Source: an uncultured Phycisphaerales bacterium (lineage in GTDB: Bacteria; Planctomycetota; Phycisphaerae; Sedimentisphaerales; Anaerobacaceae). Taken from it: DNA of 22,948 nucleotides. The notes beneath the pieces are model-generated. The model saw only the letters and a program-made list of their open reading frames with translations. It had not been told where the DNA came from and searched no databases. Location of the stretch: NCBI GenBank assembly GCA_937927975.1, contig CALEZT010000159.1, positions 1 through 22,948 of the forward strand. Direction: 5' to 3'. A program made the position numbers and the translations under genes. This document shows positions 14,269 through 20,925 of the stretch, one piece after another; the first letter of the stretch is position 1; each line of letters starts with the position of its first letter.

Positions 14269-15324
14269 CTAGTCGTACCCGCGGTCGCTGTGGTCCATGG
14301 TGTCCTTCCAGATTTCCAGGTTCTCCAGGTATACCGCTGTGCCCCGTGCGACGCAACTGAGCGGGTCCTCGGCGCGGAAGACCTTCAGGCCGGTGGCGTT
14401 GCCCAGGACGCTGTCCATGCCCCGAAGGAGGGAACCGCCGCCGCAGATGCAGATGCCGTTGTCGATCAGGTCGGCCGCCAGTTCGGGCTCCGCCCGTTCG
14501 AGCGTGCCGGTGACGGCTTCGATGATGGAGGCAACGGGGTCTTTCAGCGCCTCGCGGATCTCTTCGCTGGTGATGACGATCTTTCGAGGCAGGCCGGAGA
14601 TGGTGTCCCGGCCGGCGATTTCCATCGTCAGCTCCTGCTCCAAGGGGGCGGCCGAGCCGATGGCGATCTTGACCTTCTCGGCCCGCGCTTCGCCGATCAG
14701 GAGATTGTACGTTCGTTTGAGGTGGTTGATCACCGCTTCGTCCATGTCGTCGCCGCCGGTGCGGATGCTCGTGGCGGTGGCGATGTCGGCCAGGCTCATG
14801 ATGGCGACCTCGGTGGTGCCGCCGCCGGTGTCGACGATCATGGAGGCGGTCGGCTCGGTGATGGGTAGTCCCGCTCCGATGCCGGCGGCCATGGGTTCGT
14901 CCACGAGGAACACCTTGCGGGCGCCCGCCCGCTCGGCGCTGTCGATGACCGCCCGGCGCTCGACCGCGGTGATGCCGCTGGGCACCGCGATGACCACGCG
15001 CGGACTGACGAGCCGGCCGCGCCCGTGGACCTTGCGGATGAAGTAGTGGAGCATCGCCTCGGTGACTTCGAAATCGCTGATGACTCCGTCCTTGAGGGGA
15101 CGAATGGCGGTGATGGAGCCGGGGGTTTTGCCCAGCATCTCGCGTGCGACCAGACCGACAGCCTCGCCGTTGTTCAATACGGTGTTGGTTCCCTTGCGAA
15201 CCGCCACGACGGACGGTTCATTCAGGACGATCCCTTTGTCACGGACGCAAACCAGCGTGGAGCAGGTACCTAGATCGATACCCATATCCATACTGAAATA
15301 GCCAAGGATAGAGTCCAACAGCAC
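14269..15324 (-). CDS. mreB: Rod shape-determining actin-like ATPase MreB
   Basis: 351-aa bacterial actin that directs cell-wall synthesis at the membrane. ATP-binding motifs: phosphate 1, MGIDLGTCSTLVCVRDKGI; phosphate 2, IVDTGGGTTEVAIMS; adenosine, CICGGGSLLRGMD. Other MreB signatures are IRPLKDGVISDFEVTEAML, VIAVPSGITAVERRAV, VFLVDEPMAAGIGAGLPI and IRTGGDDMDEAVINHL. The hydrophobic N-terminus (MLLDSILGYF) could act as the membrane-targeting helix. The start is GTG at 15322-15324, chosen because AAAGGAG ends 6 nt upstream. First gene of mreB-mreC-mreD-mrdA, with a promoter about 35 nt upstream. MreB is not universal among planctomycetes, so a complete operon is informative about this lineage. 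Confidence 0.96.
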   Translation of the reverse strand: MLLDSILGYFSMDMGIDLGTCSTLVCVRDKGIVLNEPSVVAVRKGTNTVLNNGEAVGLVAREMLGKTPGSITAIRPLKDGVISDFEVTEAMLHYFIRKVHGRGRLVSPRVVIAVPSGITAVERRAVIDSAERAGARKVFLVDEPMAAGIGAGLPITEPTASMIVDTGGGTTEVAIMSLADIATATSIRTGGDDMDEAVINHLKRTYNLLIGEARAEKVKIAIGSAAPLEQELTMEIAGRDTISGLPRKIVITSEEIREALKDPVASIIEAVTGTLERAEPELAADLIDNGICICGGGSLLRGMDSVLGNATGLKVFRAEDPLSCVARGTAVYLENLEIWKDTMDHSDRGYD

Positions 15325-15355
15325 AGGCGACTCCTTTCTCAGTTTGCCATTGGCT

Positions 15356-15385
15356 ATTTTGAATGCCGCTTGGCGGTATCGTCAA
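15356..15385 (-). promoter_or_regulatory. Candidate mreB operon promoter with spacer palindrome
   Basis: Read on the minus strand: TTGACG (15380-15385), 18-nt spacer, CAAAAT (15356-15361). The spacer holds CCGC-CAA-GCGG (15366-15376), a small palindrome that could be an operator. It begins about 10 nt after the stop of the 52-aa gene and about 30 nt upstream of mreB, so the mre operon could be driven separately from the two genes upstream. Confidence 0.42.
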
Positions 15386-15395
15386 GGGAATTCCG

Positions 15396-15554
15396 CTAGG
15401 GCATCCCAAAAATCGTGCCGTAACGCATCTGGCAGGCCACGGCGACATAGGCCGAAGTCGCCAGGACCACCCCGAACGCCACGGCCAGGATGGCGGTGTA
15501 GAGATTGCTGGGAGGGGACATCTTGCCCCCGCGGGGTTGAGGCATTGGACTCAT
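15396..15554 (-). CDS. Small single-pass membrane protein
   Basis: 52-aa protein with a Pro/Gly/Ser-rich N-terminus and one membrane helix (LYTAILAVAFGVVLATSAYVAVAC), ending in QMRYGTIFGMP. I recall small proteins with the pattern SNLYTxIL...YGTIF in Phycisphaerae-type genomes, but no function is known to me. The ATG at 15554 lies 10 nt after a strong AGGAGG; an in-frame ATG at 15593 would include that site and looks less likely. It sits 53 nt downstream of the coiled-coil membrane protein and about 70 nt upstream of mreB, all on one strand, so involvement with the elongation machinery is a reasonable but unproven guess. Confidence 0.65.
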   Translation of the reverse strand: MSPMPQPRGGKMSPPSNLYTAILAVAFGVVLATSAYVAVACQMRYGTIFGMP

Positions 15555-15607
15555 AGATGAAGAACCTCCTGTCGGCGATGACCCTTGTGTCACCGACCGC
15601 TCTCGGC

Positions 15608-16504
15608 TTACAGATTCGTTGCGACGACGTCACCGGCTCGGGGCTCCATGCCCGGCTGCATGGTCTCGACGATCCCGACGGCCTTGTCCGGCCCGACTTC
15701 GAGGATCAGCATGTCCGCCACCCAGCGGTCGCCGCGGATGATGTGGAACTTCATCTCCTGGCGAACGCCGGCGGCCGCTCCGATGGAGATCTCGGCCAAC
15801 CGGTTCTTGATGTCCACTGCGGTGACCTGCCCGTTCAGGGCGATCATGCGGCTGGGCGCCGCGACGGTCGCTGCCGACACCGGCTGAAGAGTCGTGGGCC
15901 TTGGGGCCACCGTCACCGGGGCCTTGGCTGCGATCCGTCCATACTGCTGCAAGTACTGATTCAGTCGGGCCTCGACGTCCTGATTCTCCTCGGTGAGCCG
16001 GCGGACCTTGGCCTCCAGCTCGGAGATCACGGCCATCCGCTCCAGGAGCATCTGGTTGGTCTCGTCGAGTTCCTTCCTGCGATTGCTCTGCTCGGCCTGC
16101 AGTGCGACGACCTGTGCCTGCGCGGCTTTGGCCAAGTCATGTTGCTTGGTGGCCAGTTCGTTGGCCTGGGTGGCGGTGGCCCGCTGCTGCTGGCTCTCGC
16201 CCATCAGCATGCTGTTCTGGCGTTTGACATCGTCGATCTGGGCGATCAGTTCCTTGTTTCGAGTGTCCAGATCGGTGATCTTGGCGTTGAGTTCGGCCTT
16301 GAGCGCCTCGGCGGCCTTCTTCGCCTCTTCCAGGTCCGCCTGGGCCGCGGACTGCGAAGCCTTTGCCGACTGGAGACTGCGGCGCAGATCGCTTGCAGTT
16401 TCCTTCTCGTTGTTGGCGTTGGCGACGTACGTCACCACAATGCCGCACAGGAAGATCGAAAAGACGGTCAGCAAAACGATCAGAACCTTGGTAAGCGTGC
16501 TCAA
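15608..16504 (-). CDS. Membrane-anchored coiled-coil protein upstream of mreB
   Basis: 298-aa protein of unrecognised function. Order: an N-terminal membrane helix (about residues 5-28, KVLIVLLTVFSIFLCGIVVTYV), a long coiled coil (about 32-195, rich in Ala, Glu, Lys and Gln), a Pro/Ala/Thr linker (about 198-218), and a compact C-terminal beta-type domain (GQVTAVDIKNRLAEISIGAA...MKFHIIRGDRWVADMLILEVGPDKAVGIVE...AGDVVATNL). That last domain recalls the beta domains of MreC or of FlgT C-termini, but I cannot assign it. The start is TTG at 16504: AAAGGAG ends 6 nt upstream and no ATG fits. A strong promoter precedes it. The MreC-like layout and the position before the small membrane gene and mreB suggest an envelope-scaffold role. 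Confidence 0.75.
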   Translation of the reverse strand: MSTLTKVLIVLLTVFSIFLCGIVVTYVANANNEKETASDLRRSLQSAKASQSAAQADLEEAKKAAEALKAELNAKITDLDTRNKELIAQIDDVKRQNSMLMGESQQQRATATQANELATKQHDLAKAAQAQVVALQAEQSNRRKELDETNQMLLERMAVISELEAKVRRLTEENQDVEARLNQYLQQYGRIAAKAPVTVAPRPTTLQPVSAATVAAPSRMIALNGQVTAVDIKNRLAEISIGAAAGVRQEMKFHIIRGDRWVADMLILEVGPDKAVGIVETMQPGMEPRAGDVVATNL

Positions 16505-16554
16505 GACAGGCTCCTTTCACCACCAATCAGCTTTATCACATCTGCTATGCCATA

Positions 16555-16583
16555 ATTTTACGCTTCTGCCAGGCAAAGGTCAA
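16555..16583 (-). promoter_or_regulatory. Strong promoter of the coiled-coil membrane protein gene
   Basis: Read on the minus strand: TTGACC (16578-16583), exactly 17 nt, then TAAAAT (16555-16560). Both hexamers are 5/6 matches, the best sigma70-type promoter in the window. It would give a leader of about 45 nt before the TTG start at 16504. The rest of the 156-nt gap 16505-16660 shows no clear terminator for the HEAT-repeat gene. Confidence 0.7.
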
Positions 16584-16660
16584 GTCATTTTTCCTAAATA
16601 GCCCAGATAGAAACTCTTACAGACGAGATCTAGGGAGTCGGGGACAGGGCAAATAGGCGA

Positions 16661-17704
16661 TCAGCGGCCCATGCGGCCGGCTGTCGCCCTGAGAACCGCC
16701 TTGGAGGCCGCCAGGCGGACCACCTTGGAGGGGTCGCGCAGCAGGGGGGGCAGGTGCTTGAACGCCGACGGGGTGGCGACCTCTCCGATCGCCAGGGCCG
16801 CCAGCATCTTGATGCGTTCCTGGCTCTGCGCGTCGAGGCTGGAGAGGAGATTCTTCTCGAAGACAGCCAGGACTTCCGCTTCGCCGATCCGGTCGCCCAG
16901 CTTGCCGAGCTGCTCGACCGCCGCCAGGCGGACCTCCGGCACCGGGTCGTCCAGCATCGTCGCCAGGGCGTTCCTGGCCTCGGGGGTGCCCAGGGCGCCC
17001 ATGGCGCGGATTCCCAGGACGCGGTCGTCCGCGTATGCGCTGATCAGCCTCGTCCAGAGCTTGGGATAAATCGCGGGGTCTTTGAGCATCGCGATCGCCT
17101 CGGCCGCCTGGGTGACGACCTTCTCAGACGAGTCCGTCCGTCGCAGGGTCCAATAAAGATAGCGAACGCCTTCCTGTTTTCCGCTTTTGCCCAACAGCAG
17201 GGCGGCGTTGGCCCGCACGGTCTGGTCGTCGCTGGCGATGGAACTGCACAGGACTTTGTAGTAGTCCGCGTTGCCCAGACGCCAGGTTGCATAGGAGGCC
17301 GCCAGCACGACGTTGGGGTTGGGGTCCTTGAGAAGACCGATCATCTCGCTCTGCGCCAGGGCGTACTCCAGGTCGCCCACCGCCAGCGCCGCTGCGAATC
17401 GGACGGGCACCACCTCGTCGGCCAGGAGCTTCTGGACTTTGGGCATCAGGCGGGCGTCCCGCGTCGTCGCGACGACCTCGATCGCGTTGGCGCGGATCTG
17501 GGGATTGGGGTCGCCCAGTCCGTCGGAGACGATCTGACGGGCCTGGGCCTGCATCTCCTCGGTCGATATCGGCGCAGGCGTCTTCGGGGCCGGCGTCGTC
17601 AGCAGCGGCGCAGACCGCGGCTGCGCCGTCCGCTCGCAGCCCAGGACCAGCAGCAGGACGAAACCGAATGTCAGAGTCTCCAGGAGCCGACCGATTCGAA
17701 GCAT
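16661..17704 (-). CDS. HEAT-repeat lipoprotein
   Basis: 347-aa predicted lipoprotein. The hydrophobic signal FGFVLLLVLGC carries a lipobox with Cys at residue 23, followed by a Pro/Thr-rich spacer. From about residue 50 to the end the protein is made of helical repeats of the HEAT type (DPNPQIRANAIEVVATTRD, DEVVPVRFAAALAVGDL, DPNPNVVLAASYATWRLG, DQTVRANAALLLGKSG, DPVPEVRLAAVEQLGKLGD, DPSKVVRLAASKAVLRA), a scaffold for protein-protein contacts. No catalytic motif is seen. GAGG 5 nt before the ATG at 17704 supports the start. It follows lnt, the enzyme completing lipoprotein acylation, with a long inverted repeat in the gap. The partner is unknown. Confidence 0.85.
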   Translation of the reverse strand: MLRIGRLLETLTFGFVLLLVLGCERTAQPRSAPLLTTPAPKTPAPISTEEMQAQARQIVSDGLGDPNPQIRANAIEVVATTRDARLMPKVQKLLADEVVPVRFAAALAVGDLEYALAQSEMIGLLKDPNPNVVLAASYATWRLGNADYYKVLCSSIASDDQTVRANAALLLGKSGKQEGVRYLYWTLRRTDSSEKVVTQAAEAIAMLKDPAIYPKLWTRLISAYADDRVLGIRAMGALGTPEARNALATMLDDPVPEVRLAAVEQLGKLGDRIGEAEVLAVFEKNLLSSLDAQSQERIKMLAALAIGEVATPSAFKHLPPLLRDPSKVVRLAASKAVLRATAGRMGR

Positions 17705-17719
17705 CGAAACCTCATTGAA

Positions 17720-17880
17720 GAGAAATCCGAAATCCGAAGCTCGAAATCCGAAACAAATCCAAAGGCTCGAAACCCAAATGGCCGAAACGCTGTCGCGGCT
17801 CCGGCGCCGGGTCGCTTCGGATTTGAGATTTGGGTCATTTGAGCTTGCTTCGAATTTCGAAATTCGGATTTCGAGCTCTC
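17720..17880. repeat. Long inverted repeat of GAAATCC heptamers between lnt and the HEAT gene
   Basis: The left arm has GAAATCC, GAAATCC, GAAGCTC, GAAATCC, GAAACAA in exact 7-bp register (17722-17756), then looser copies up to about 17790. The right arm read on the other strand from 17880 begins GAGAGCTC and continues GAAATCC, GAATTTC, GAAATTC, GAAGCAA, then AAATGACCCAAATC. The arms are imperfect inverted copies of about 65 nt around a GC-rich centre (near 17800). It fills the gap between the lnt stop codon (17879-17881) and the ribosome-binding site of the HEAT gene. It resembles a MITE- or REP-like element, but no transposase ends are evident. Confidence 0.75.
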
Positions 17881-19711
17881 AGACGCATGGGCGACTACGC
17901 CTTCGCCACCACGTCGCCAGCGGCCACAGCAGCGTTGCTGCGAAGATCCCTGCGCAGGCGTTGGCAAACCATTCGCCGTGGCGACTGTAGAACGTCACCC
18001 GCTTATCTATCGGCAATCGGTCCACGAACCATCCAGCCATTGCGGTCCGGCTCATCGCTTCCTTGGGGAAATTCTCGCTGGCGGCCAGGTATCCGTCGCG
18101 GATGCGACCGGTGGACTCGATCAGGCAACTGATGCCGGTGTTGACGCTGCGGATGATCGCCAGGCGGTTCTCGACCGCTCGGAACGCGCTGATTGCGGCG
18201 TGTTGGGGCAGTTCGCTGCTGGCGATCACGCGCCCCTGGGCTTCGGGAAAGCGGACGAACCAGCCGTCGTTGCTGATGTTGACCAGCCAGTCGATGCGTT
18301 TGCGACCCTCGTCGTCCAGGGCGAAGTTCCGTCCGACGTAGGGGATCGCGTCTTCGTAGCAGATGATGACCCCAAAACGGAAGGGAGTTTGGAGGGCCGA
18401 GTCGCCGTCCTCCGGCCTCTGTTCTGCGCCCTGCCTTTCCTGGGACGCAGCCAGCTCGAAGACCGTGTACCGCTGGCCGTGTTCGAGCGAGTAGTTGGGG
18501 TTGTACCCCTTGGGGAAGAACTTCTTGAGCTGTTCGAACAGCCAGGGGAACCGGTGGCGGAAGGGGATGTACTCCCCGAAGAGCACCAGGTGGATCTTGT
18601 CGTAGCGGCCGGGGTCGCGGGTCCCGTCGGGATGGTAGAAATAGGCGGAGTTGAAGCTGGCCAGGTAGGACTCGCCCCGGCGGTCCTGACGGATCTCCAT
18701 GCCGTAGGCGCCGACCAGCAGGCCCGAGGCGGTCTCCCGTGCGTGTTCGGACAAGGCTTTGTGAAAGGCCTTGTCCTCGTCGAGGAAGGTCTCGTCGTCC
18801 TCGTCGCCGCCGCTGCGAAGGCGAGGCCAGAGCGCCGGGTCGAGGATGCCCTGGACCATCGTTTCGGGCCAGACGATCAATTCGGCTCCAGCCGTCGCGG
18901 CGGCCTTGCTGCTGACCATCAGCTCGTCGAAGAGCTTGCCGCTTTCGCTGAAGCTCTGCTTGACCGATTGCGGCACGTTGGACTGGAGCGATCCGACCAG
19001 AGGGCCCTCGGTCACGAACTCCGGCGTCTGGCGAAGCCGCCATTGGCCGTACAGAAGATTGCCTGCGACGATCGCGATGGTGACTGCCAAACCCAGGAGC
19101 AGGCCGCGTGAGGCGTGAAGCGTGAAGCGTGAAGCGTCAGAGTCCCGCCCACGCGTCAAGATTGCGTCCGCCAACAAACCGTTCACCATGGCGATGACGA
19201 ACGAGACGCCTGCGACGCCGACCAGGTCGGCCACCTGGATCATCGCGAGGCGCTCGTATTGGCTGTGCCCGAGGAATCGCCAGTAGAAGCCGCCCAGGGG
19301 GAATCCCTGAAGTCGCTCCCACCCAGCCAGCAGGATCGGCAACGCCACGAAAAGCGGAATCCGCGTCGCGCGGACCCGCCGCACCGCCAATGCAGGCAGC
19401 CCCCAGTACAACGACAGGTACAGGCCCATTCCGAGCCAGCCGATCGTCGTGATCGGCTGGATCCAGTACAGATTCACCAGCCAATAGAGGAATCCGACGG
19501 AGAACGCCGCCAGGGCCACGCTCCGGGCGCTCTTCTGCGGCGAACAGGCCAGCACGAAAGGTGTCCACGCCGCCCACGCCAGGAACGACCACCCCATCGG
19601 CGGCTGGATCACCGTCAGCAATAGGGCGCCGGCGACAAAAAGTAGAAGCGTGGAAGCGTGGAAGCGTGGAAGCGTGGATGCGTTGTCGCTCCTGCGATTC
19701 ACCGCGTCCAC
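17879..19711 (-). CDS. lnt: Apolipoprotein N-acyltransferase
   Basis: About 610-aa inner-membrane enzyme adding the third acyl chain to lipoproteins. N-terminal hydrophobic segments (GALLLTVIQPPMGWSFLAWAAW onward) are followed by a periplasmic nitrilase-like domain with the catalytic triad: Glu in LIVWPETMVQG (residue 283), Lys in RYDKIHLVLFGEY (372) and Cys in GVIICYEDAIPY (451). A last hydrophobic helix (WFANACAGIFAATLLWPLA) and a basic tail follow. The start is uncertain: GTG at 19711 has AAAGGA 5 nt upstream and begins 13 nt after the methyltransferase stop, whereas the ATG at 19771 would overlap that gene by 47 nt. It is longer than E. coli Lnt (512 aa), partly through low-complexity peptides encoded by tandem repeats at 19106-19140 and 19645-19682. 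Confidence 0.93.
   Translation of the reverse strand: MDAVNRRSDNASTLPRFHASTLLLFVAGALLLTVIQPPMGWSFLAWAAWTPFVLACSPQKSARSVALAAFSVGFLYWLVNLYWIQPITTIGWLGMGLYLSLYWGLPALAVRRVRATRIPLFVALPILLAGWERLQGFPLGGFYWRFLGHSQYERLAMIQVADLVGVAGVSFVIAMVNGLLADAILTRGRDSDASRFTLHASRGLLLGLAVTIAIVAGNLLYGQWRLRQTPEFVTEGPLVGSLQSNVPQSVKQSFSESGKLFDELMVSSKAAATAGAELIVWPETMVQGILDPALWPRLRSGGDEDDETFLDEDKAFHKALSEHARETASGLLVGAYGMEIRQDRRGESYLASFNSAYFYHPDGTRDPGRYDKIHLVLFGEYIPFRHRFPWLFEQLKKFFPKGYNPNYSLEHGQRYTVFELAASQERQGAEQRPEDGDSALQTPFRFGVIICYEDAIPYVGRNFALDDEGRKRIDWLVNISNDGWFVRFPEAQGRVIASSELPQHAAISAFRAVENRLAIIRSVNTGISCLIESTGRIRDGYLAASENFPKEAMSRTAMAGWFVDRLPIDKRVTFYSRHGEWFANACAGIFAATLLWPLATWWRRRSRPCV
19106..19140. repeat. GCGTGAA heptamer array inside lnt
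   Basis: Five consecutive 7-bp units: GCGTGAG, GCGTGAA three times, GCGTCAG. The unit is the GAAGCGT member of the GAA-N4 family. On the coding (minus) strand it gives the peptide DASRFTLHASR, placed between two hydrophobic segments of Lnt. Because three units equal 21 bp, the array repeats every 7 codons. Confidence 0.85.
19645..19682. repeat. GAAGCGTG octamer array inside the lnt 5' end
   Basis: Four perfect copies of the 8-bp unit GAAGCGTG (19645-19676) plus a degenerate fifth. On the coding strand it yields NASTLPRFHASTLLLF near the Lnt N-terminus, just before the first membrane segment. The unit is the heptamer of the other lnt array with one added G. Confidence 0.85.
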
Positions 19712-19724
19712 CTTGGTCCTTTGC

Positions 19725-20738
19725 CTATTCTTCAACGCCGGTGGTCTCCAGTTCCAGAGCCTTCGCAGCATCGAGAGGACTGAGGCTGCTTGCGAGCTGT
19801 TTGAGCCGCTTGCTGACTTGTTCCGTCGTGTACGGGGATTTCTTCTGCACGCGCTGGTTCAGCTTCTTTGTGAACAGGGTCAGGAGGAATCGGTTATCGC
19901 GGAGTTGACTGAGCGGGACCTTGTTCTCGCCGAAGAGCCACCTGAGCTCCGAGTCGGCATGTTCCGTCCAGCCTTCGCTCTTGGCCTCGTGCGACAGACC
20001 GACGGAGTCGTGGATCCGTTTCTTCGCGGCCTCCACATAGTCCTCGGACAGGTCGATCGTCGTGTATCGCCGGCCCAGCTTGTGCGCGACGGTCGCGGTC
20101 ACGCCGGACCCGCAGAACGGATCGAGCACCCAGTCGCCCTCGTTCGAGCTGGTCCGGATGATCCTGGCCAGGAGGCTCTCGGGCATCTGGCAGGGGTGGC
20201 CCGTTCGCTCGGAGAACGTGCCGCAGATCCGCGGATACTCGTTCCAGACGTCGTCGGGGATCTTGCCTGCGGGGTACGCCCGGCTGTCCCTGTATTTCTT
20301 CTGTCGATCCGAAATCACTCGCACCAGATCGTCGTTGAACGTGAAGCGCTTCGGGTCTTTGACGAAGTAGAGGATGTGCGTGTGCGCGCGGGCGAACTTC
20401 ACCTTGGTCTGCTGGCCGAAGGTGTAGTGCCAGATGATCCAATTCCGCAGGGTCAGGCGGTGTTCGTCCTCGAGGATCAGCTTGATGTGGGCCGCGTACT
20501 CGTCGCCGATGGCGATGTAGATGGACCCCTGCGGCTTGAGCACGCGAACGCACTGGCCAATCCAGTCGCGCGTCCAGTCGAGGTATTTCCCGCTGGCCCT
20601 GCTGTCGTGATATTTATCGTACTTGTACCCGATATTGAACGGCGGATCGGCGAACACCAGATCGGCAAAAGGCTCCTGGGCCTCTTGCAGAATCGCAACG
20701 CAGTCCCCGCACAGAATCTGATTCTCAAGTTTATGCAT
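19725..20738 (-). CDS. DNA methyltransferase, beta-class N6-adenine/N4-cytosine type
   Basis: 337-aa SAM-dependent DNA methyltransferase. The catalytic motif IV DPPF (residues 31-34, in LVFADPPFNIGY) comes before motif X (GHPCQMPESLLARII, from about 180) and the SAM-binding motif I DPFCGSG (206-212). This order defines the beta class, the group that includes HinfI- and CcrM-type enzymes. DPPF favours N6-adenine, but N4-cytosine cannot be excluded. A C-terminal extension of about 90 residues (LRWLFGENKVPLSQLRDNRFLLTLFTKKL...) might help recognise the target. No restriction endonuclease gene lies next to it, so it appears to be an orphan. A promoter abuts the ATG with no ribosome-binding site. 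lnt follows closely. Confidence 0.9.
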   Translation of the reverse strand: MHKLENQILCGDCVAILQEAQEPFADLVFADPPFNIGYKYDKYHDSRASGKYLDWTRDWIGQCVRVLKPQGSIYIAIGDEYAAHIKLILEDEHRLTLRNWIIWHYTFGQQTKVKFARAHTHILYFVKDPKRFTFNDDLVRVISDRQKKYRDSRAYPAGKIPDDVWNEYPRICGTFSERTGHPCQMPESLLARIIRTSSNEGDWVLDPFCGSGVTATVAHKLGRRYTTIDLSEDYVEAAKKRIHDSVGLSHEAKSEGWTEHADSELRWLFGENKVPLSQLRDNRFLLTLFTKKLNQRVQKKSPYTTEQVSKRLKQLASSLSPLDAAKALELETTGVEE

Positions 20739-20744
20739 CGCCGT

Positions 20745-20772
20745 ATTCTACAGTCCGACGTTCACTTGGCAA
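20745..20772 (-). promoter_or_regulatory. Methyltransferase promoter placing the start site at the ATG
   Basis: Read on the minus strand: TTGCCA (20767-20772), 16-nt spacer, TAGAAT (20745-20750), both 5/6 matches. Only six bases separate the -10 box from the ATG (20736-20738), so transcription would begin at or next to the A of the start codon, giving a leaderless mRNA. No purine-rich ribosome-binding site is present upstream. Confidence 0.5.
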
Positions 20773-20778
20773 GACCGG

Positions 20779-20807
20779 CGCCCTTTTCCACGATCAATGA
20801 AAGGGCG
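20779..20807. other. Hairpin in the divergent methyltransferase/lipoprotein gap
   Basis: Perfect 8-bp arms CGCCCTTT (20779-20786) and AAAGGGCG (20800-20807) around a 13-nt loop, followed on the plus strand by TTTTGG. It looks like a terminator, but no plus-strand gene precedes it. It lies between two divergent promoters and might insulate them or be a protein-binding site. Confidence 0.4.
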
Positions 20808-20838
20808 TTTTGGTTGTGGTAGCCGGGCGATCCTGGCC

Positions 20839-20867
20839 TTGCGAAATCTTGTGATTCTGCCCATAAT
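20839..20867 (+). promoter_or_regulatory. Candidate promoter of the lipoprotein-yfiH pair
   Basis: TTGCGA (20839-20844), 17-nt spacer, CATAAT (20862-20867), about 58 nt upstream of the ATG at 20926. It matches 4/6 and 5/6, in the 187-nt divergent gap with the methyltransferase promoter. Confidence 0.4.
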
Positions 20868-20925
20868 GCTTCTTGCGGACGCGGGTGGCCGCGGAACGCT
20901 TGTTGAATGTGTCAAAGGAGCGTGG

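Noticed and set aside
19106..19140. CRISPR array
   Set aside because: Units are 7-8 bp, contiguous, without spacers, and lie inside a conserved coding sequence.
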